Under the pieces are notes generated by a model, which saw only the letters and a program-made list of their open reading frames with translations, had not been told where the DNA came from and ran no database searches. From contig NC_067117.1 in the NCBI RefSeq assembly GCF_021347895.1, forward strand, positions 16,959,858 through 17,023,857: 64,000 bases of DNA, read 5' to 3'. Positions within the stretch are counted from its first letter, which is position 1, and each line of letters starts with the position of its first letter. A program made the translations under genes and the position numbers. The DNA is from Acanthochromis polyacanthus. Taxonomy: Eukaryota; Chordata; Actinopteri; Pomacentridae. Positions 12,056-34,610 of the stretch are shown piece after piece.

Positions 12056-15000
12056 CTAGAGGTAGGCTTTAGGGACAATCGGGTCTCCGAACATGCAGTC
12101 CTCCTCCACTGCCAGGTTGTACTTGCTGCCGCTGCCTCCCTTGTAGGCGCTGGTCACGATCCTGAGCCAGCCCTTCTCACCCTGAGGAGTTGAGAGAAAT
12201 TAATTAGCAACTATTCTGACGATCTACTTTTTGTTTCAGGCAGTTTTCAAACCATGATGCCAAACTTTGTCTGATTGCAGCTTCAGCTAAGGAAGTTCTT
12301 TGTGGAATGTAATAATAATGAGTTTGATATTCTCGCGTCTTTCAATATTAGTTGAACAAAAAAAGTTTTTAAAAGATGTTCCCATGGCCAGAAAGAAAAG
12401 AGTGAGAAATTCCGACATTTTATAGACAATTTATTGGTTGAGAATATAATGTGCAGAATAATGAATATTTACAGCTTGAAGTCCTGTATTTGACGTATTT
12501 ATAAATCACTTATCATTTACGTTGCTGTTAAGGTTTTGCACCAAGATAATTGCTTGTACTACTTAGAGGATTTAAAATATTGAACTGATTGAAGGAAATG
12601 AAATGATGTCGACATTTTTAGAGTTCTTTCTTTGACAGTTTATGTAAATTGCAGTGGTATAGGTTAGTTTACAGGACAGATTTCTTTCTGCTGTATCTGT
12701 GATCTTCTCACTGGTTTAAACTGGACAAAGAATAAGATTTAGTTATATTTTTATCTTATCTAGCAGGAAGTTGCTTACTCATGATAGCAGGAAAATGCAA
12801 CTATCTGTCACATCACACTGAACCACAGTAAATACTTATTTAAAACCGTCTGCGAGGGTTTTTCCTCTAACTTTATCTCTCAACATTAATGATTTAGTCC
12901 TGAGTATTTGACATTCCTTAGAAATACTTGAGCTATCTCTGTTAAAAGAAAAATGTAATCTCTTACCTTTACAATCTGGAAAGATTCACTTGAACTGACA
13001 TTTGTTTCGGTGAAACATTTTTATAAATTAAAGTTTAAGTAGCAATAACTAGCAAACAGACAATTCTATCAGCCATCTTTCAGAAAGCAGGATATTTATT
13101 TTTACCACCATCGGGGTGTGTTTAGACTTTTTGTTTGATGAGGACTCACCCATGGCTCTCCCCAGGAGTTGCGTACGATCCAGTATTCGACGCCGTTCTC
13201 TACTCCCCAACCTGCCACCGACACGATGTGATTGATGTAAGCCTCTTCCTGGTATTCAGAGTACAGACCTCCAGTGTACGCATCCAGCTTGTCTGTGGCC
13301 ATAATCCCACAACTGCAGGACAAACACCACAGGTTAATTCCTCTCTCTGCTAAATGTGCAGGCCGAATGTTGAAAATTACGTTAAGAATTCTAAGCTACA
13401 GATTCTCCAATTCTGAGGTTTTGTACACTGGTAGAATTCACCTAACATTTGCTTCCCACTGCAATGCTCAGGTTTTTTGTGCTGCAGTCTTGCATTCACA
13501 AGTTTCTTTAAAGGAAGTAGGAGACATAAAAGTTCGAACATTTGTTCAGAATATCAAAACTATTTTTCCTCTGTCAAAGTGACATTTATTTGTCTGCCAG
13601 CAGAATTACTCAAAAACAGCCGGGCCAAATTTCATGAAACTTTGAGGAAGAGAATTTTCCAAATTGGTGCGGATCCAGATCATTTTATTTAAAAGGGCAG
13701 CACAGGACACCAGCTTTGGATGAGTGTCTTGTGACTGTGTAAAACTGGCTCACAAAGGTCTCTGGTGTGACGGTCGTCTGGGCAGGTTGAGACCTGCAGG
13801 AGTCTGCTGGGTGGAGTCATGCCTTCATGTGAATTCAACTCTCCTGGTCTGGCTCCACCATATAAGCCAGTCTGTCTCTCTCTCTTGGCTTCCATCTTAT
13901 CTGATTTTGTTCTGTTTGCAATGAGATCAATTTGCCTTTTTGTTCTGTAAAATAAACTTATTTTTGGTTCTGACTCACTCTTTGACACTAGAAATAACAA
14001 CAGTTCTGTACTGATGGACTGGATTTAGCTGCATTAGCCGATACTTTCCAGTCACTCCAGTCTGTTAACACTCTGAACACCAAGCAGATTCTGTTTTATT
14101 TGGTGTTCCTGTCACATTTTTACTCACTATTCACTGCAACCTAAGGTCTTGCGCCTCTATGAAAACAGCACCACCATGGCTAGAAGTATTGGGAACTCAA
14201 ATGTCATTTGTGCAGCATAACATAAATCATTTTGAAAGCTGAATTTCATTAAATATTTATTTTACAAAAATTGGAAAAACCTGCAGTCAGCTCGTACAAC
14301 AAGAGGCCACAGGTGGTAGTGAGACTGTAAAAAATGGGGGTTCTACATAATCTAGAGTTTATTTACACCAGACATTTTTATTTGTCTCCGTCTTTGTCTC
14401 CTGTCTGCTCTGTGTAAACACTGCCTGCAGTTCAGCCGAACAGTGTCAGAATATCTGTCATGTGACCGTTGGTCACAGCTGAATTAATCATGGCATCTCT
14501 GTTGTTTTACGGAGCACACAGTTTTAAGTTTACTGTGAACACGGATGGTTTGTTTTTGTCAAGTTTTTACAAAAAGCAAGTAAAACAAGAAGACTTAGAT
14601 GAAATATCACAATTTTGAGCTTAGATTTGGTGCAGATGAACCAAATCTGATGAAAAATCTGATGAGTCTTCAAGTTTTACAGTTTCTAGCTCTTACAAAT
14701 TGTATAATTTTGGCGATTTTATAAAAGAAAGCATGCCTTTCCAACCTTCTAGTGAGCTGTGGGGTTCAAAGGCCAAAATACAACCATTTGTTTTCATGTC
14801 ATAGCATACTTAATTTTGATTTAGGCCTGAAAACAGAACAGTTCAAGTGTGTTTCGTGTTTCACTGCAATCTCTATTCAACTCCAAAAGATTTGCACGTC
14901 AAAGTAAATCTTTGACTTATAGACACATTGTTATGTTTCTGTTGGCATTTGTGGAGAAAATCTGTTCAATGAAAACAGAATGTGATCACACCTTTAGGGA

Positions 15001-18000
15001 GAGACAAACAAATTCTTTTCATTCCTTTTCTATTTGTGCTCCTTTGGATAGCAGCATGGTAATACAGCATGTTTTCACCCTCTGGCCTCATGAGACAAAT
15101 GTCCTCATGATCTGAGCTCTGTCACAACGTCAACTTTCAAAAGCAAACTAAATACATTTCTCAGTGTTACGGCAAATAATTGTACCTGTGTTGCTGTGTG
15201 TGTGAATGTATCTTTTCTTCTGTTGGATGGATGCGGTTCCTTACAGATTGTGGGTAAGTGAATGTTTTCAAACAGCACAAATAATAGCCACAAACCTGAT
15301 CGGTCCTCGTTCGTAGATCTCTGCCATCATCTTCTCTCTCCCGGTGACGGATCCAAAATCTCCGACTTTCCACAGAGTGTAGTTCTTCACAATATTACAC
15401 ACTCCAAAAGTGGTGCAGGTGCCGCATTCGTTGAAGGGCTTGCAGTCTTTAGAGAGACACAGAACAGCTCAGACTCAGACCATCATCAACTGTCACTGTG
15501 CAGTGAAGGACACTTACCCTGGTCTATAGCCTGATAGTTGTTGCAGGTCTCATCGGGGATGCCGTGCTTGTTCGCGAACTCCCAAACCCCGCTGTGATCT
15601 CCTCCGTGGCAGCTGCCGGCACTACCGCAGTCGATCACATGCTGGACAGAGAGGTAGGCAGATGGCCATGCTGCTTTCCGCTTAATGTTGATGCGATCTG
15701 AAGAGAAAAAAAACACAAAAGCTTTATTGCAAATGAGAAATAAAAAGCTCAGTGACCAGTTTCTGTTCAGCAAAGTCCCTTCTGTGTAAAGAGGAAGTGG
15801 AAGTAGGATACCTGTAAAAAAAAAAAAAAAATCGTGTGGCTAAAAGTCAAGTGATAGTCTGCTGATCTACAGCCACCAAATAGTAGAAATAATCTGAGTC
15901 ATACCTGCCATGGCGCTGGTGCTTCCGTGTGCCCAGCAGGAGCCACAGTACTGGGGAATGTGCTGGTTGCGAGTTGTGCTGACATAGTTGACGCCGTTGA
16001 TGTTCCTCCAGTCCCACGCCTTGGGCAGATCAGTGACATTTAAATACTCATGAGGACGAGCTGCGGTCCTGTGGACAGACAGATTATGAGCAACAAGGTG
16101 AACATACTGAAACAATTAGAAAAATCAGCAGCCAGTTGATCAATGTATTGCTATACTATGGCGTTTTTTTGGACAAAATTCATAATGATTTTTTTCCAAA
16201 GAAAAAGCTCTAGTGATTTTCACGGCCTACTTTACATTATTTGATCATATGGCATGTTTTTAGAATAGAATAGAATAGAATAGAATGACTTCATTGATCC
16301 CCGAAGAGAAATTCAATTGTTTGGTCTTTTTGCTTTTGAATTAAACAGTCTGATTGCTGATGGCAAGAAAGATTTCCTGAATCTTTCAGTCCTGCAGCGC
16401 AGGGATAGGAACCGTCCACCAATGTTTTGTTGTTCACTGAGGTAAATGTGAAGTGGATGATCCATGTTTGTCAGAATGGCCTCCATCTTTCTAAGTGTCC
16501 GTCTCTCCACCTCATCCTCCAGTGTGTTCAATCTGATTCCAACCACAGAGCCAGCTTTTTAATCAGTTTGTTCAGACGCCTTGCATCCTTTTCCTTTATA
16601 CTGCCTCCCCAGCAGACTGCAGCATAGCAGTGTCATCAGAGTATTTCTGAATGTGGCAGGACTCAGTGCTGTATTTGAAGTCAGATGTATACAGAGTGTG
16701 CGTCCCCTCCGCACACAGCATGAGAAGATTACTTGGTGCGGAGGGGTCACACATACGGTCCGCGGATCGGTACCGGACCGCCTGGGGGTCCGACCCGGCC
16801 CGTGGAGTACATCTACAATATCAAAAAATATTCAAAAAATTATGACCTACATTACCACTGCATTTGTTTGATCAAACTGCCGGTTCCCACATCGTCTGCT
16901 GGGGGCGCTCCGTATTATTCGGAGCGGATGGCGTGCAGCACCACGACTTGGCACTTGCGGAACGTGGCAGCAATACGGCACTCGGGTCTGTAGGGGGCGT
17001 TTTGTCTATTGGAGTTTCACCTGCTCCACGGATGAAGACGGCTAGCTGTGCAGTGTCCGTCATGTCAGTACTTTCATCAACAGCAAGAGAGTATTCAATA
17101 AACTCTTCTTTCAGTCAACCGTGTTCTTAAATCAGTGGCCATCTGACAAACCCGATCAGCAACTGTATTTCTACTCAGGCTTACATTTGCCAACATCTGC
17201 TTTTTGTGTGGACACCTTCAGCATACGGTTCTTCAGAAACTCTCCCTCCGTAAATGGCCTGATTTGGCTATCTCTTCTGTCACAATAAAGCTTGCTTTCA
17301 CAGCAGCTTCACTTTGTGTTTTCGCTCTGGTGAGAAACGTCTGCTGAGATGTCAGATTCTTCTTTAACTCTTCTATTTTCTGTAGCTTTTGGGCTGCATG
17401 CAGGTTTTTCAGCTTGTCCTGATGCTTTGTCTCAAAGTGCCATCTTAGATTAAATCACAGCCACATTAGCTCCACAAATAAGACACACGGCTTTACCGGC
17501 AATGTCAACATACATAAACTCAGCCTCCCATCGCTTTGAAAGGCTCTGTTTTCAGAATCAACCTTTTTTTTTGCCATTGTTAAGGGCTAGCTTTGACGTT
17601 ACAATAGGGTTGCAGACAAGACAGACGCTTGACTTAAATGACGTGGAAAAGTTCCCAGTTAACCTCTCATTTGGCAAGGCAGCTGTTGTGGGATCTCTAG
17701 TTTGTGTGTTATCAGCGCTTCATATCGTCGGACCATTGATAACAATAAATCAATGTAAAATGATCTGGCCCGCGGGCCTTGAGTTTGACACGTGGTCTAA
17801 ACTGTTCCATAAACTGGGTTTATGGTAATAATAAAACGGAATGGCCTACTTGATATGAAATTCAGTTTATGAACTTTCATTCGTATTTTGTTGAAGAATT
17901 ATTGAATAAATACATTTTATGAAGGATTTTTGAATTGTTGCTAGTTTTTAATGTTTTTTTAAATCTCACCTACCCCCTGGCATACCTTCAAGTACCCCCA

Positions 18001-20020
18001 AGTGTACTCGTACCCCCATTTGAGAACCACTGGCTTAAAGTAACCATTTGTTTCTTTTCTTTCTGTTGTTTCATTGCTAATTAAATGTCTTTGGGTTTTG
18101 GGCTGTTAATAGGACAAAACAAGCACCGTGAGGACAACCTTGTGCTCTCACACTCTCGCTCACCATTTGTAAGCAGTAAAGTATTTTTTCTCCAATGTTA
18201 CAAATTAATCTGAACTGTTATCAGCTGCTACAGATGAACTCTAATCTGACGGGTTGTCTGTTTCCTTACAGTTAACTATATTTTTGTTCTCTGCAACACT
18301 CTACTAAGATTGTGCAAAGATTATTTTCTCAATCTTCTGTTTCAGTTCCTTTTTTTAAATAAAAATTAGTAAAACAACATATTTTCATCTCACATCTGTG
18401 TAGATTCTCAGTCATTTGGGTCATGATTTCTCCAGTCTGACACATCCAGAACATTCTGCTAACTGCCCCCTATCATTATTCTGCTACAGGGGGAAAAACA
18501 TTCTCGCTTGTTTCTTTAAATTAATCACAACAGAAGGGGCTGACTAACTGATAGGGAGTCTCAGGTGATTTGGAGGTGAGAATAAATACTTGTCCCTCCC
18601 TATCAGCTAGTTAGAACCTGTTGGATTAGAGGTGATGCATCTTCAAGGGTTAAAAGACTTACAGCTGTCCTCTACTGGACTCTGTTCTTCAAACTTGGGC
18701 TGAGTTGAAGCCACAGTACAACTGAGGACACCAGTGTTGTGTCTTCTGTCAGACTTTACATGCTACATGCTGTGGGTTTTTAACAGTAAGATAAATCAAA
18801 TGGGCCAATACTAGCTTATTGCACATGTATAAGTATCTGTTAGTGTTTATATCAGCCAACAGGTAACAAGAAACTGCAGCACAGAAACGTTAATGCTACA
18901 TCTGAGTAGTTTAGGTACAGTGATACAGTTGCACAGCTGTCAAATTAACACTTTCAGTATTATTTTTCACATATCGTGTTCTTTCTGTTGTAAATTCAAG
19001 GGACCTTTATTAACAGTGTTTACTAATGTTAACACAACACTATTAGGCAGTAATTACACAATAGAAAATCTCAAATATCCTGATCTGTATCTACTTCATT
19101 AATAGTATTTAGGTCTGATTGTAATATTCTGTTTTTAATTCACATAAAGGATTAGATTTAGCATTTCGAAATGCATGTTGACAATTAAAATTCACATAAA
19201 ATTTGAGTTAGTTCATAATATGTTGTGTGAGTGTTTTTAGTTCTGTGCCATGTTTCGATGGCTTCTGTAGCTGTGAGTAAAGTTTCCATCCAGATGTTCA
19301 CATTTCTGACTTACCTGCTTCCTGGTAGGGCTGAAGTCACATCACCAAACCTGTTTTTGTCTTCTTCTTGTTTTTATATCTTTCAGGGTTGACAGCTCAG
19401 CTGCAGGGTATTTACAGTGCTGCTAACTTCCTCAACCTGCGGTTCTGCAAAACTCGTGATTTGTGGTGGTGACAAAGACATTTGGAGGTAAACTGTCTGA
19501 TCGATTCTTATTGTTTTTCACGATAAGCAAAATGAAACCAAAATTTCGCGACTGGATCAATTTGAACACATTGGCTGCTCTTTTTTCCTCCATAGATGTG
19601 TATTATTCGCAATTTATGTTATATATTTAGACGTATTTATCACATTTGAGTGTAAAACTAACATGTTGATTAACTTTAATAAATAAATATTCTGATTCTG
19701 ATTCTTTAACTCAGCCTAGTGTTTCTGATAAGCTAAGTCAACTTAGCTAACGACTGTTTGTAGCTAATGTTAGCTAGCTAGCTAGTTATAACGACAAAAT
19801 ATTTACTGTAGATTTTATTTATTTTTAACTCCGTAACTTTAAGGTGACTTTTACTGAAAAGCACAGGCTTTTTTTCTTTTTTTTTAACTTACTTGAGTCC
19901 AAAGTCGTCTTTCCTCGGTGTGCGGACATAACAAGGCTGCTTCTGGTTGAAAAACACCCCGGCGGAGACACCGGACAGCACAACCGAAAACAGGACTAGA
20001 AGCGCGGCCGTTGGAGCCAT
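12056..20020 (-). CDS. ctsz: cathepsin Z (cathepsin X), lysosomal cysteine carboxypeptidase
   Basis: Cathepsin Z is a papain-family (C1A) monocarboxypeptidase of lysosomes. Six exons on the minus strand: 19893-20020, 15905-16068, 15518-15697, 15296-15446, 13150-13312, 12056-12181. They total 912 nt, or 303 aa, the usual length, and all junctions are in phase. Residues 1-20 form a signal peptide ([20 protein letters not shown]). A very short propeptide follows, with the conserved Cys of QPCYVR that blocks the active site in the zymogen. The family-specific HIP insertion (H79-P81) precedes [14 protein letters not shown] with catalytic Cys87. Catalytic His236 is in [11 protein letters not shown] and Asn256 in [10 protein letters not shown]. 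The human RGD integrin motif in the propeptide is absent; here it reads RTPRKDDF. The C terminus extends five residues past the human GDPIV end (PKAYL). Intron 1 (3.8 kb) is full of transposon remnants. Confidence 0.97.
13570..13690. repeat. short dispersed repeat fragment
   Basis: The segment 'agaattactcaaaaacagcc' through 'catgaaactttgaggaa' to 'ttggtgcggatccagatc' matches a repeat I recognise as frequent in teleost genomes. The family is not assigned. It lies in ctsz intron 4. Confidence 0.4.
14050..14560 (+). repeat. copy 1 of an unclassified dispersed family
   Basis: It shares ordered blocks with 41445-41815: 'ctctgaacaccaagcag' at the start, then a 'tgtcacatttt' block, 'ctatgaaa' with 'cagcac', 'aactcaaa.tgtca', 'atttattttacaaaa', and 'ttaatcatggcatct' at the end. 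A further fragment with the same starting word lies at about 9556. No coding potential or terminal repeats were seen. Confidence 0.55.
16258..16740 (-). mobile_element. 5'-truncated CR1/L2/Rex-type LINE with pentanucleotide tail
   Basis: On the minus strand, frames at 16559-16750 and 16313-16546 read the C-terminal end of a non-LTR reverse transcriptase ([20 protein letters not shown], then [14 protein letters not shown] [16 protein letters not shown]), broken by at least one frameshift. The element's 3' end is the TAGAA tandem at about 16263-16286 on the plus strand. It lies in ctsz intron 1. Confidence 0.75.
16741..17800 (-). mobile_element. hAT transposon remnant with BED-zinc-finger transposase fragments
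   Basis: Minus-strand reading gives [20 protein letters not shown] followed by CGANVAVI near 17550-17450, resembling the zinc-binding N terminus of hAT transposases of the GTF2IRD2/Charlie type. [13 protein letters not shown] follows at about 17063-17025. Stops and frameshifts interrupt the frame throughout. The outer edge near 17790 ('gccttgagtttgacacgtgg') looks like a hAT terminus. GC-rich sequence at 16750-16810 ('ggtccgcggatcggtaccgg') resembles another hAT end. The whole lies in ctsz intron 1. Confidence 0.65.
17930..18040 (-). repeat. hAT terminus fragment
   Basis: In reverse complement the edge reads CCAGTGGTTCTCAAATGGGG, followed by 'gtacgagtacacttggggg', a terminal sequence typical of a widespread hAT family. 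Only about 110 bp remain. Confidence 0.5.
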
Positions 20021-20170
20021 CTCTGATCCGGAGCAGAGGTTTAGTTAATGGGAAGAGGAGCGGAGAGATTCAGCGGTGCTGTCTGGAGCAGAGACCGCCT
20101 CAGTAGTGCTGTGTCTGCGGGTAAACTGAGCTCTTATGAGCCGGTACACAGAGCAGTCACATGACCGAGA
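20021..20170 (-). promoter_or_regulatory. ctsz promoter with CLEAR-like palindrome
   Basis: GTCACATGAC at 20156-20165 differs at one base from GTCACGTGAC, the CLEAR element bound by TFEB/TFE3 at lysosomal gene promoters. It lies about 136 bp before the ctsz start codon, a typical distance. The interval is relatively GC-rich and lacks a TATA box. Confidence 0.5.
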
Positions 20171-22480
20171 AAACACCCACATGCTTCACAAGAAATCACA
20201 AGTCATGGTCACACAAAACAACAGACATGCAGAGGCAACAACAGCCACTGATGGGATTAAAACATTCATCAAGCCCACGAAATGAGAACTTTTAACCAGA
20301 ACAAGTCAGAGTTTATAAATTAGGAGCTGGGGACCTTCTAAAAATTGTTATAGGGCTGATCAAATTTCCAAAAGAGAAAATAAAAGGGTGGGAATTTTAA
20401 AAAGTCAGTCATCACTGAATTTCAGGAATTTTTCTATACATGGTTGTATTATAAAGACAAGTTGAAAGCTTTGATTTAAAGATTTAAAATATTGCATACA
20501 TTGGTTCCTTATTTTACAGTTACTGTCACTAATTATTATCTCATTATATCTGGCTATTACAGGGACCACCATTATAAAAAAAATCTATGAAAAAAGATGA
20601 TACTGGGGGGACATTCGTGCATGTTTTCTTATACACAGAAAATTCTGCCTTTTTGTGATGATAATTTATCAAAGTAGCAAGAAGCAGGTTTATTAGTACA
20701 GCATACTGTCATGCCAAGAAGTTGTTCGTAGGTGCTTTATAGGCAACTGTAAAATTATTTTATAAAAAGATTAAAGCTAAAAAAAAACGTATAAATAATG
20801 GGATGTTCAGTTATATGAAAGCAAAACAAAATGCTTTAAAAGACAAGACAGGAACAAATAAAAGCAGATTAGAGATAATGTGTGTAATAAAATAGTAAAA
20901 ATGCGGACTAGTTTAATTAAAGTACAAGTAGTTAAAAGCTGAATTTATAATAAAAAAGATTACTGAACCCTGTAAAGCCTGACCCATCAAAACAAATAGT
21001 GAGAAAATCCTAATTTTTTGGAATTGAGAGGTTTAGTAACCATTTTTTAAATTAAAAGGCATATCATTTTGTTTATGATATATTTTATATCACATTTGAT
21101 AAATTGGGCAGATTTGGCAACTTTTTGCTCAAAATTGATTGACTTTAGTAACAAAATCTAGTTTTATCCTATTTAACTATTCATCGTGCTGATTTGATAG
21201 TGGTTTCAGAAACTCTTGCAGCAAATATGATACAAATGGAAACAGCAGGGAAAAATCAGACTTCAGATTACTCTTAGAAATCTTACATCTGGTATGAATC
21301 TATAATACTACCTTGTCTGATCTGAACTTTTTTTTTTTTTTTTTTTTTTTACTGAGGAAGCATCAACAATCAGCCCAGATCTGCAGCTTAGAGGAGATAG
21401 ACAAATCAAAAGCAGTCTTCTACATACACATATCAATTTCACTGACGCTGAATAAAGCATAATTTGAGCTCCTTCCTAAATGTAGGTGTCATTGATGGTG
21501 ATTGTTTTATTTTTTACTAGAGATCAGTACCATCTTGAAAGCCCAACTTTTATGTGAACATAGTTTCTGGACATTTTTTCTTACCTCTGGTCACTTCTAT
21601 CGGTGTCCTTTTAGTGTTCATATTTATTTGTTTATTATAACGGCTTTTATTTGAATTTATATATCATAGAATGGTAATATAAAAACATTTAACTACTGCT
21701 AAAGGGGAAAAAACTATTGAGATCTGGGGTTAACCACAACACATTTGGCGGCTGTAAGGCCGAATGATGCCACGTTAGCTTTAAAATATTGGGAAATGCA
21801 TTTTTAAAAAAAGTTTAAACAATTTGCCTCTATAGGTGAAAAATACCAAAAGACTTTTGTTTTCCATTGCACTGATTAAGGAAGTAGAAGAAAACCCTTA
21901 TTCATTGGGGAGAACAATAGGCACTGGAAACAGCATCTAAAGCATATTCTTGTAATTGTTTCCAAACCCACAAACATTTCACAAAGCGGTTGCAGTTTGA
22001 GTTATTAACCACTTGGTGTCACACTGAGAAAGCAGCAGGAGCTCAGTCTGAAGTGCAGCCACGTCACTGGAGTGACTGTAAAACTCATCTTCTGTTATAA
22101 TTAGCCACTGTAAAGATAAATGGAGCCTAAATGTAAAATCTTACACTAAAGTCATAAGAATCATCTTGATAATAAAGATTTTGTTTTTAGTTCGATTCCA
22201 GCTGGATGGGTTGAAACTGTAATAACAGAGCACCATGATGACTGGTGGTCTGGTACGAAACCTCAGTTTAACTGTGGCAAAAGACTCATTACAAAATTCC
22301 CAACTCTTTGTAAGGATGTTGAACAAAGGGAACATCTATGGCGGAGGCGTAATGTGAGTGACTGGTGTTCTTGAGCTTACAACAGAAGCCAAAAATCCAC
22401 TTGAATGTGCACGGACTGGTTTTTTCAAGAGCCTTTAAGTGCGTCTCTCAGCAGAAAAAGTTTCATTGGACACACATGCA
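20170..22480. other. AT-rich spacer between ctsz and npepl1, no gene seen
   Basis: The interval holds AT-rich sequence, including a T-run of about 28 at 21331-21350 and vicinity, and short chance frames. I see no exon, RNA gene or complete transposon. Confidence 0.5.
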
Positions 22481-22503
22481 CACAGAGGACAGATGGCACC
22501 GCC

Positions 22504-22509
22504 TTTATT
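22504..22509 (-). terminator. npepl1 polyadenylation signal
   Basis: AATAAA on the minus strand lies 735 nt after the npepl1 stop codon and would give a 3' UTR of about 0.75 kb. Other sites further on are possible. Confidence 0.5.
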
Positions 22510-23243
22510 GAAGGACAACATGATTGTCACGAGGGTGAAAAAACATCATAGCTGTGCAGGAATCTTGACTAATACTTCTACATGTTGCACGTGTATTAAC
22601 GCTGACAAAGCCATTCGTCTAACATTGTGAAACCGTCTAAAACTCCAGTTAAGTGCTCAGTCCTCCACAGATCAGGCAGTCCAGCTATACACAGGATGAA
22701 CAAAGTGCAGTGGTTACCAAGAGACTCGAGCTTCACTGATCTTCATCCCGTGTTTTTTCACAACGTCAAAGACAACATGCATCATCACTGATTTGCATAA
22801 AGTATCAACTGACAACAAGTCCTGCTGATGAGGTGGATACTTGAAAGAAAAGAAAAAGAGGTATGAGGTAAAATCGTTTAAACTGCCGTTTACTGTAAAA
22901 TCTGTTACAAAACAATTACAAAAAAACGAATCTGTCATCAAGATAAACCAACTAATTCACTCAGGTTTTACTATAATCAATGCATCTCTGTCAAAAGCAG
23001 CTGAACAATGGAGAAGCTAAAGAGGCGCTGAGTGCATCATGTGCTGAGTAACGAGGACAGTGAGGGGCCGTGTCTGATCAGAATCATTCTTACCACGTTT
23101 GATTTACTGATGATAATCTGCTTTACTCGGTGAATTTAATCAAACACAGGAAGTTGAATTGGGTTAAAACGTTTTTAACTCTAACTGGAGCAGTCTGGGT
23201 GTGTGGTGGCAGCGGAGCGGTCGGGGAGTGAACCGTTGGGTTT

Positions 23244-32927
<9,684 letters not shown>

Positions 32928-33131
32928 TTTTGCGAATGGCTGAGATAGCAGGCTGTCAATGATGCTAAAGCGGACTGACCGCTGTCTTTCAGCGGTGCCG
33001 CCCGGACCGGCGACGGCAGCCGGGAGGGACCAAACGGTTTTTATCCGCTTAGTTTATGGAGATTGTAAATAAAATGGGATATTTTATCAACCTCTACCGG
33101 CGACCAGTAGGAACGACATGAAGTTAATTAA

Positions 33132-33650
33132 CTCCCCTGTTGTCTTCATTTATGGGCACCAAAAGATATTGTTTCTTTGCCTGAAAAAAAAATCAAAAAT
33201 TCAGCAAAAAATTTCCCAAATTTCTGAATATTTGCTAAACCTTCAGGAAGAAAATTCCAATAAATCCTTAAAAGTTTCCCTTAAAATTTTTTTTAAATCC
33301 CCCATAACCAGCAAGAAACATTCTTGTAAATATTTTTAAAAAATGAGTAAAAATCTTCCAAAAAATCCTAAAAATATCTAAAGTGATTACATACATATCA
33401 GTAAAATTTCTAATATTTTCTTTAAGAACATTCACAAAATTAAAAAAACGAATTTCGCTGGATTTTGATTGATTTTTTGTGAATGTTCTTAAAAACATTT
33501 TTAAAATTTCTTTTCCAGCAAAAAATGTTCTAAGATTTTCCAAAATGTTGAAAATATGGGCATCAGAAGTTTCACTGTGAAAGTAGATTTCCCCCTCACA
33601 TTTTTAAATTTTAAAGCTGGTCAATTTTGACTAGCAGGATGACACAAGGG
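33132..33650 (-). mobile_element. TTAA-type (piggyBac-like) miniature element, copy 2
   Basis: This is the same family as 23595-24112 but in opposite orientation, 519 bp, flanked by TTAA (33128-33131) and TCAA (33651-33654). Its ends have diverged more than those of copy 1. It begins about 205 bp upstream of the npepl1 start codon, so it probably forms part of the 5' regulatory flank. Confidence 0.7.
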
Positions 33651-34228
33651 TCAAATAAAGCTTCTATGTTTTTTAACTGTGTAAAACAAACATTAGTCAT
33701 GTCAAGATCATATTTTTGACTCTTCCTTTACTCTCATTTAGTGTTCTGTGCTTTGTTTAATTGTTTGCTTTTTGTCTGTGTAATGCTTTGCAGTTCTTTA
33801 TTCAGTTCACACCATTAATGTAAGTCAAATGAAACAGCATCCCTTCTGTCTAAGCCATTAACATACAGTAAATAGAGGTGAGTGTACTCCTGTGCAGTAT
33901 CGCTTAAATGTGAAATTATTCACAATTGTTCAGCAATAACTGCATTCTTTCTAAGTTAACAAATATTTCTTCTCATAAACAATCAAAAACAAGCATTTTA
34001 AAAAGACTACATTGAAAATACAGGCACAGAGTTAGAACCACAATGCAACAAAAATCAGTGCATCTGTTATCACTGACAAGTTTAAAAACCAGTGAAATCT
34101 GAGACAATTTTCATGCGAGCTTATTATTTCATATAATGTTATTATGATTATCACAGGACATAAGGTAATGGATTGAGGGTGTTTTAATGTAGACTGGTGC
34201 AGTGGCTCTTGTTTTTGTTTAAACTGTT

Positions 34229-34610
34229 CTGAGCCGGTTGCACAGTGCCGTAGTGGTGAGCACTTTCGCCTTGCAGCTAGAAGATCCCCGGTTCAAATCC
34301 CGGGGTGGGCCTGGGATCTTTCTACATGGAGTTTGCATGTTCTCCCTGTGCATGCGTGGGTTTTCTCCGGGCACTCCGGCTTCCTCCCACAGTCCAAAAA
34401 ATATGCTGAGGTTAATTGATTACTCTAAATTGCCTGTAGGTGTGAATGTGAGAGTGATTGTCTGTCTGTATATGTAGCCCTGTGACAGACTGGCGACCTG
34501 TCCAGGGTGTCCCCTGCCTTCGCCCGAGTTAGCTGGGATAGACTCCAGCACCCCCGTGACCCTAATGAAGATAAAGCGGTGTATAGAGAATGGATGGATG
34601 GATGATGGAT
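34229..34610 (+). mobile_element. tRNA-derived SINE
   Basis: The head resembles a tRNA: an A-box-like 'tagtggtgagcac' near 34251 and a B box GGTTCAAATCC at 34290-34300. A conserved body follows ('gagtttgcatgttctccctg', 'cgacctgtccagggtgtccc', 'gggatagactccagcacccc'), ending in an ATGG tandem near 34590-34608. The DANA/Mermaid-like SINEs of fish share this body. Confidence 0.85.

Noticed and set aside
18543..18613. Hairpin formed by 'ctaactgatagggag' and its inverse
   Set aside because: The arms pair only with a 4-nt bulge and a long loop. There is no second copy or duplication, so the evidence is too weak to call an element or a microRNA.
22714..22941. Minus-strand frame preceded by a pyrimidine tract and AG, looking like a terminal exon
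   Set aside because: It lies inside the presumed npepl1 3' UTR, after the npepl1 stop codon and before its polyadenylation signal. The peptide matches no family I know, and a 43-codon stretch after the AG is within chance.
34251..34310. Possible tRNA gene (A and B boxes present)
   Set aside because: There is no cloverleaf with an acceptor stem, and the boxes are continuous with a SINE body found twice here.
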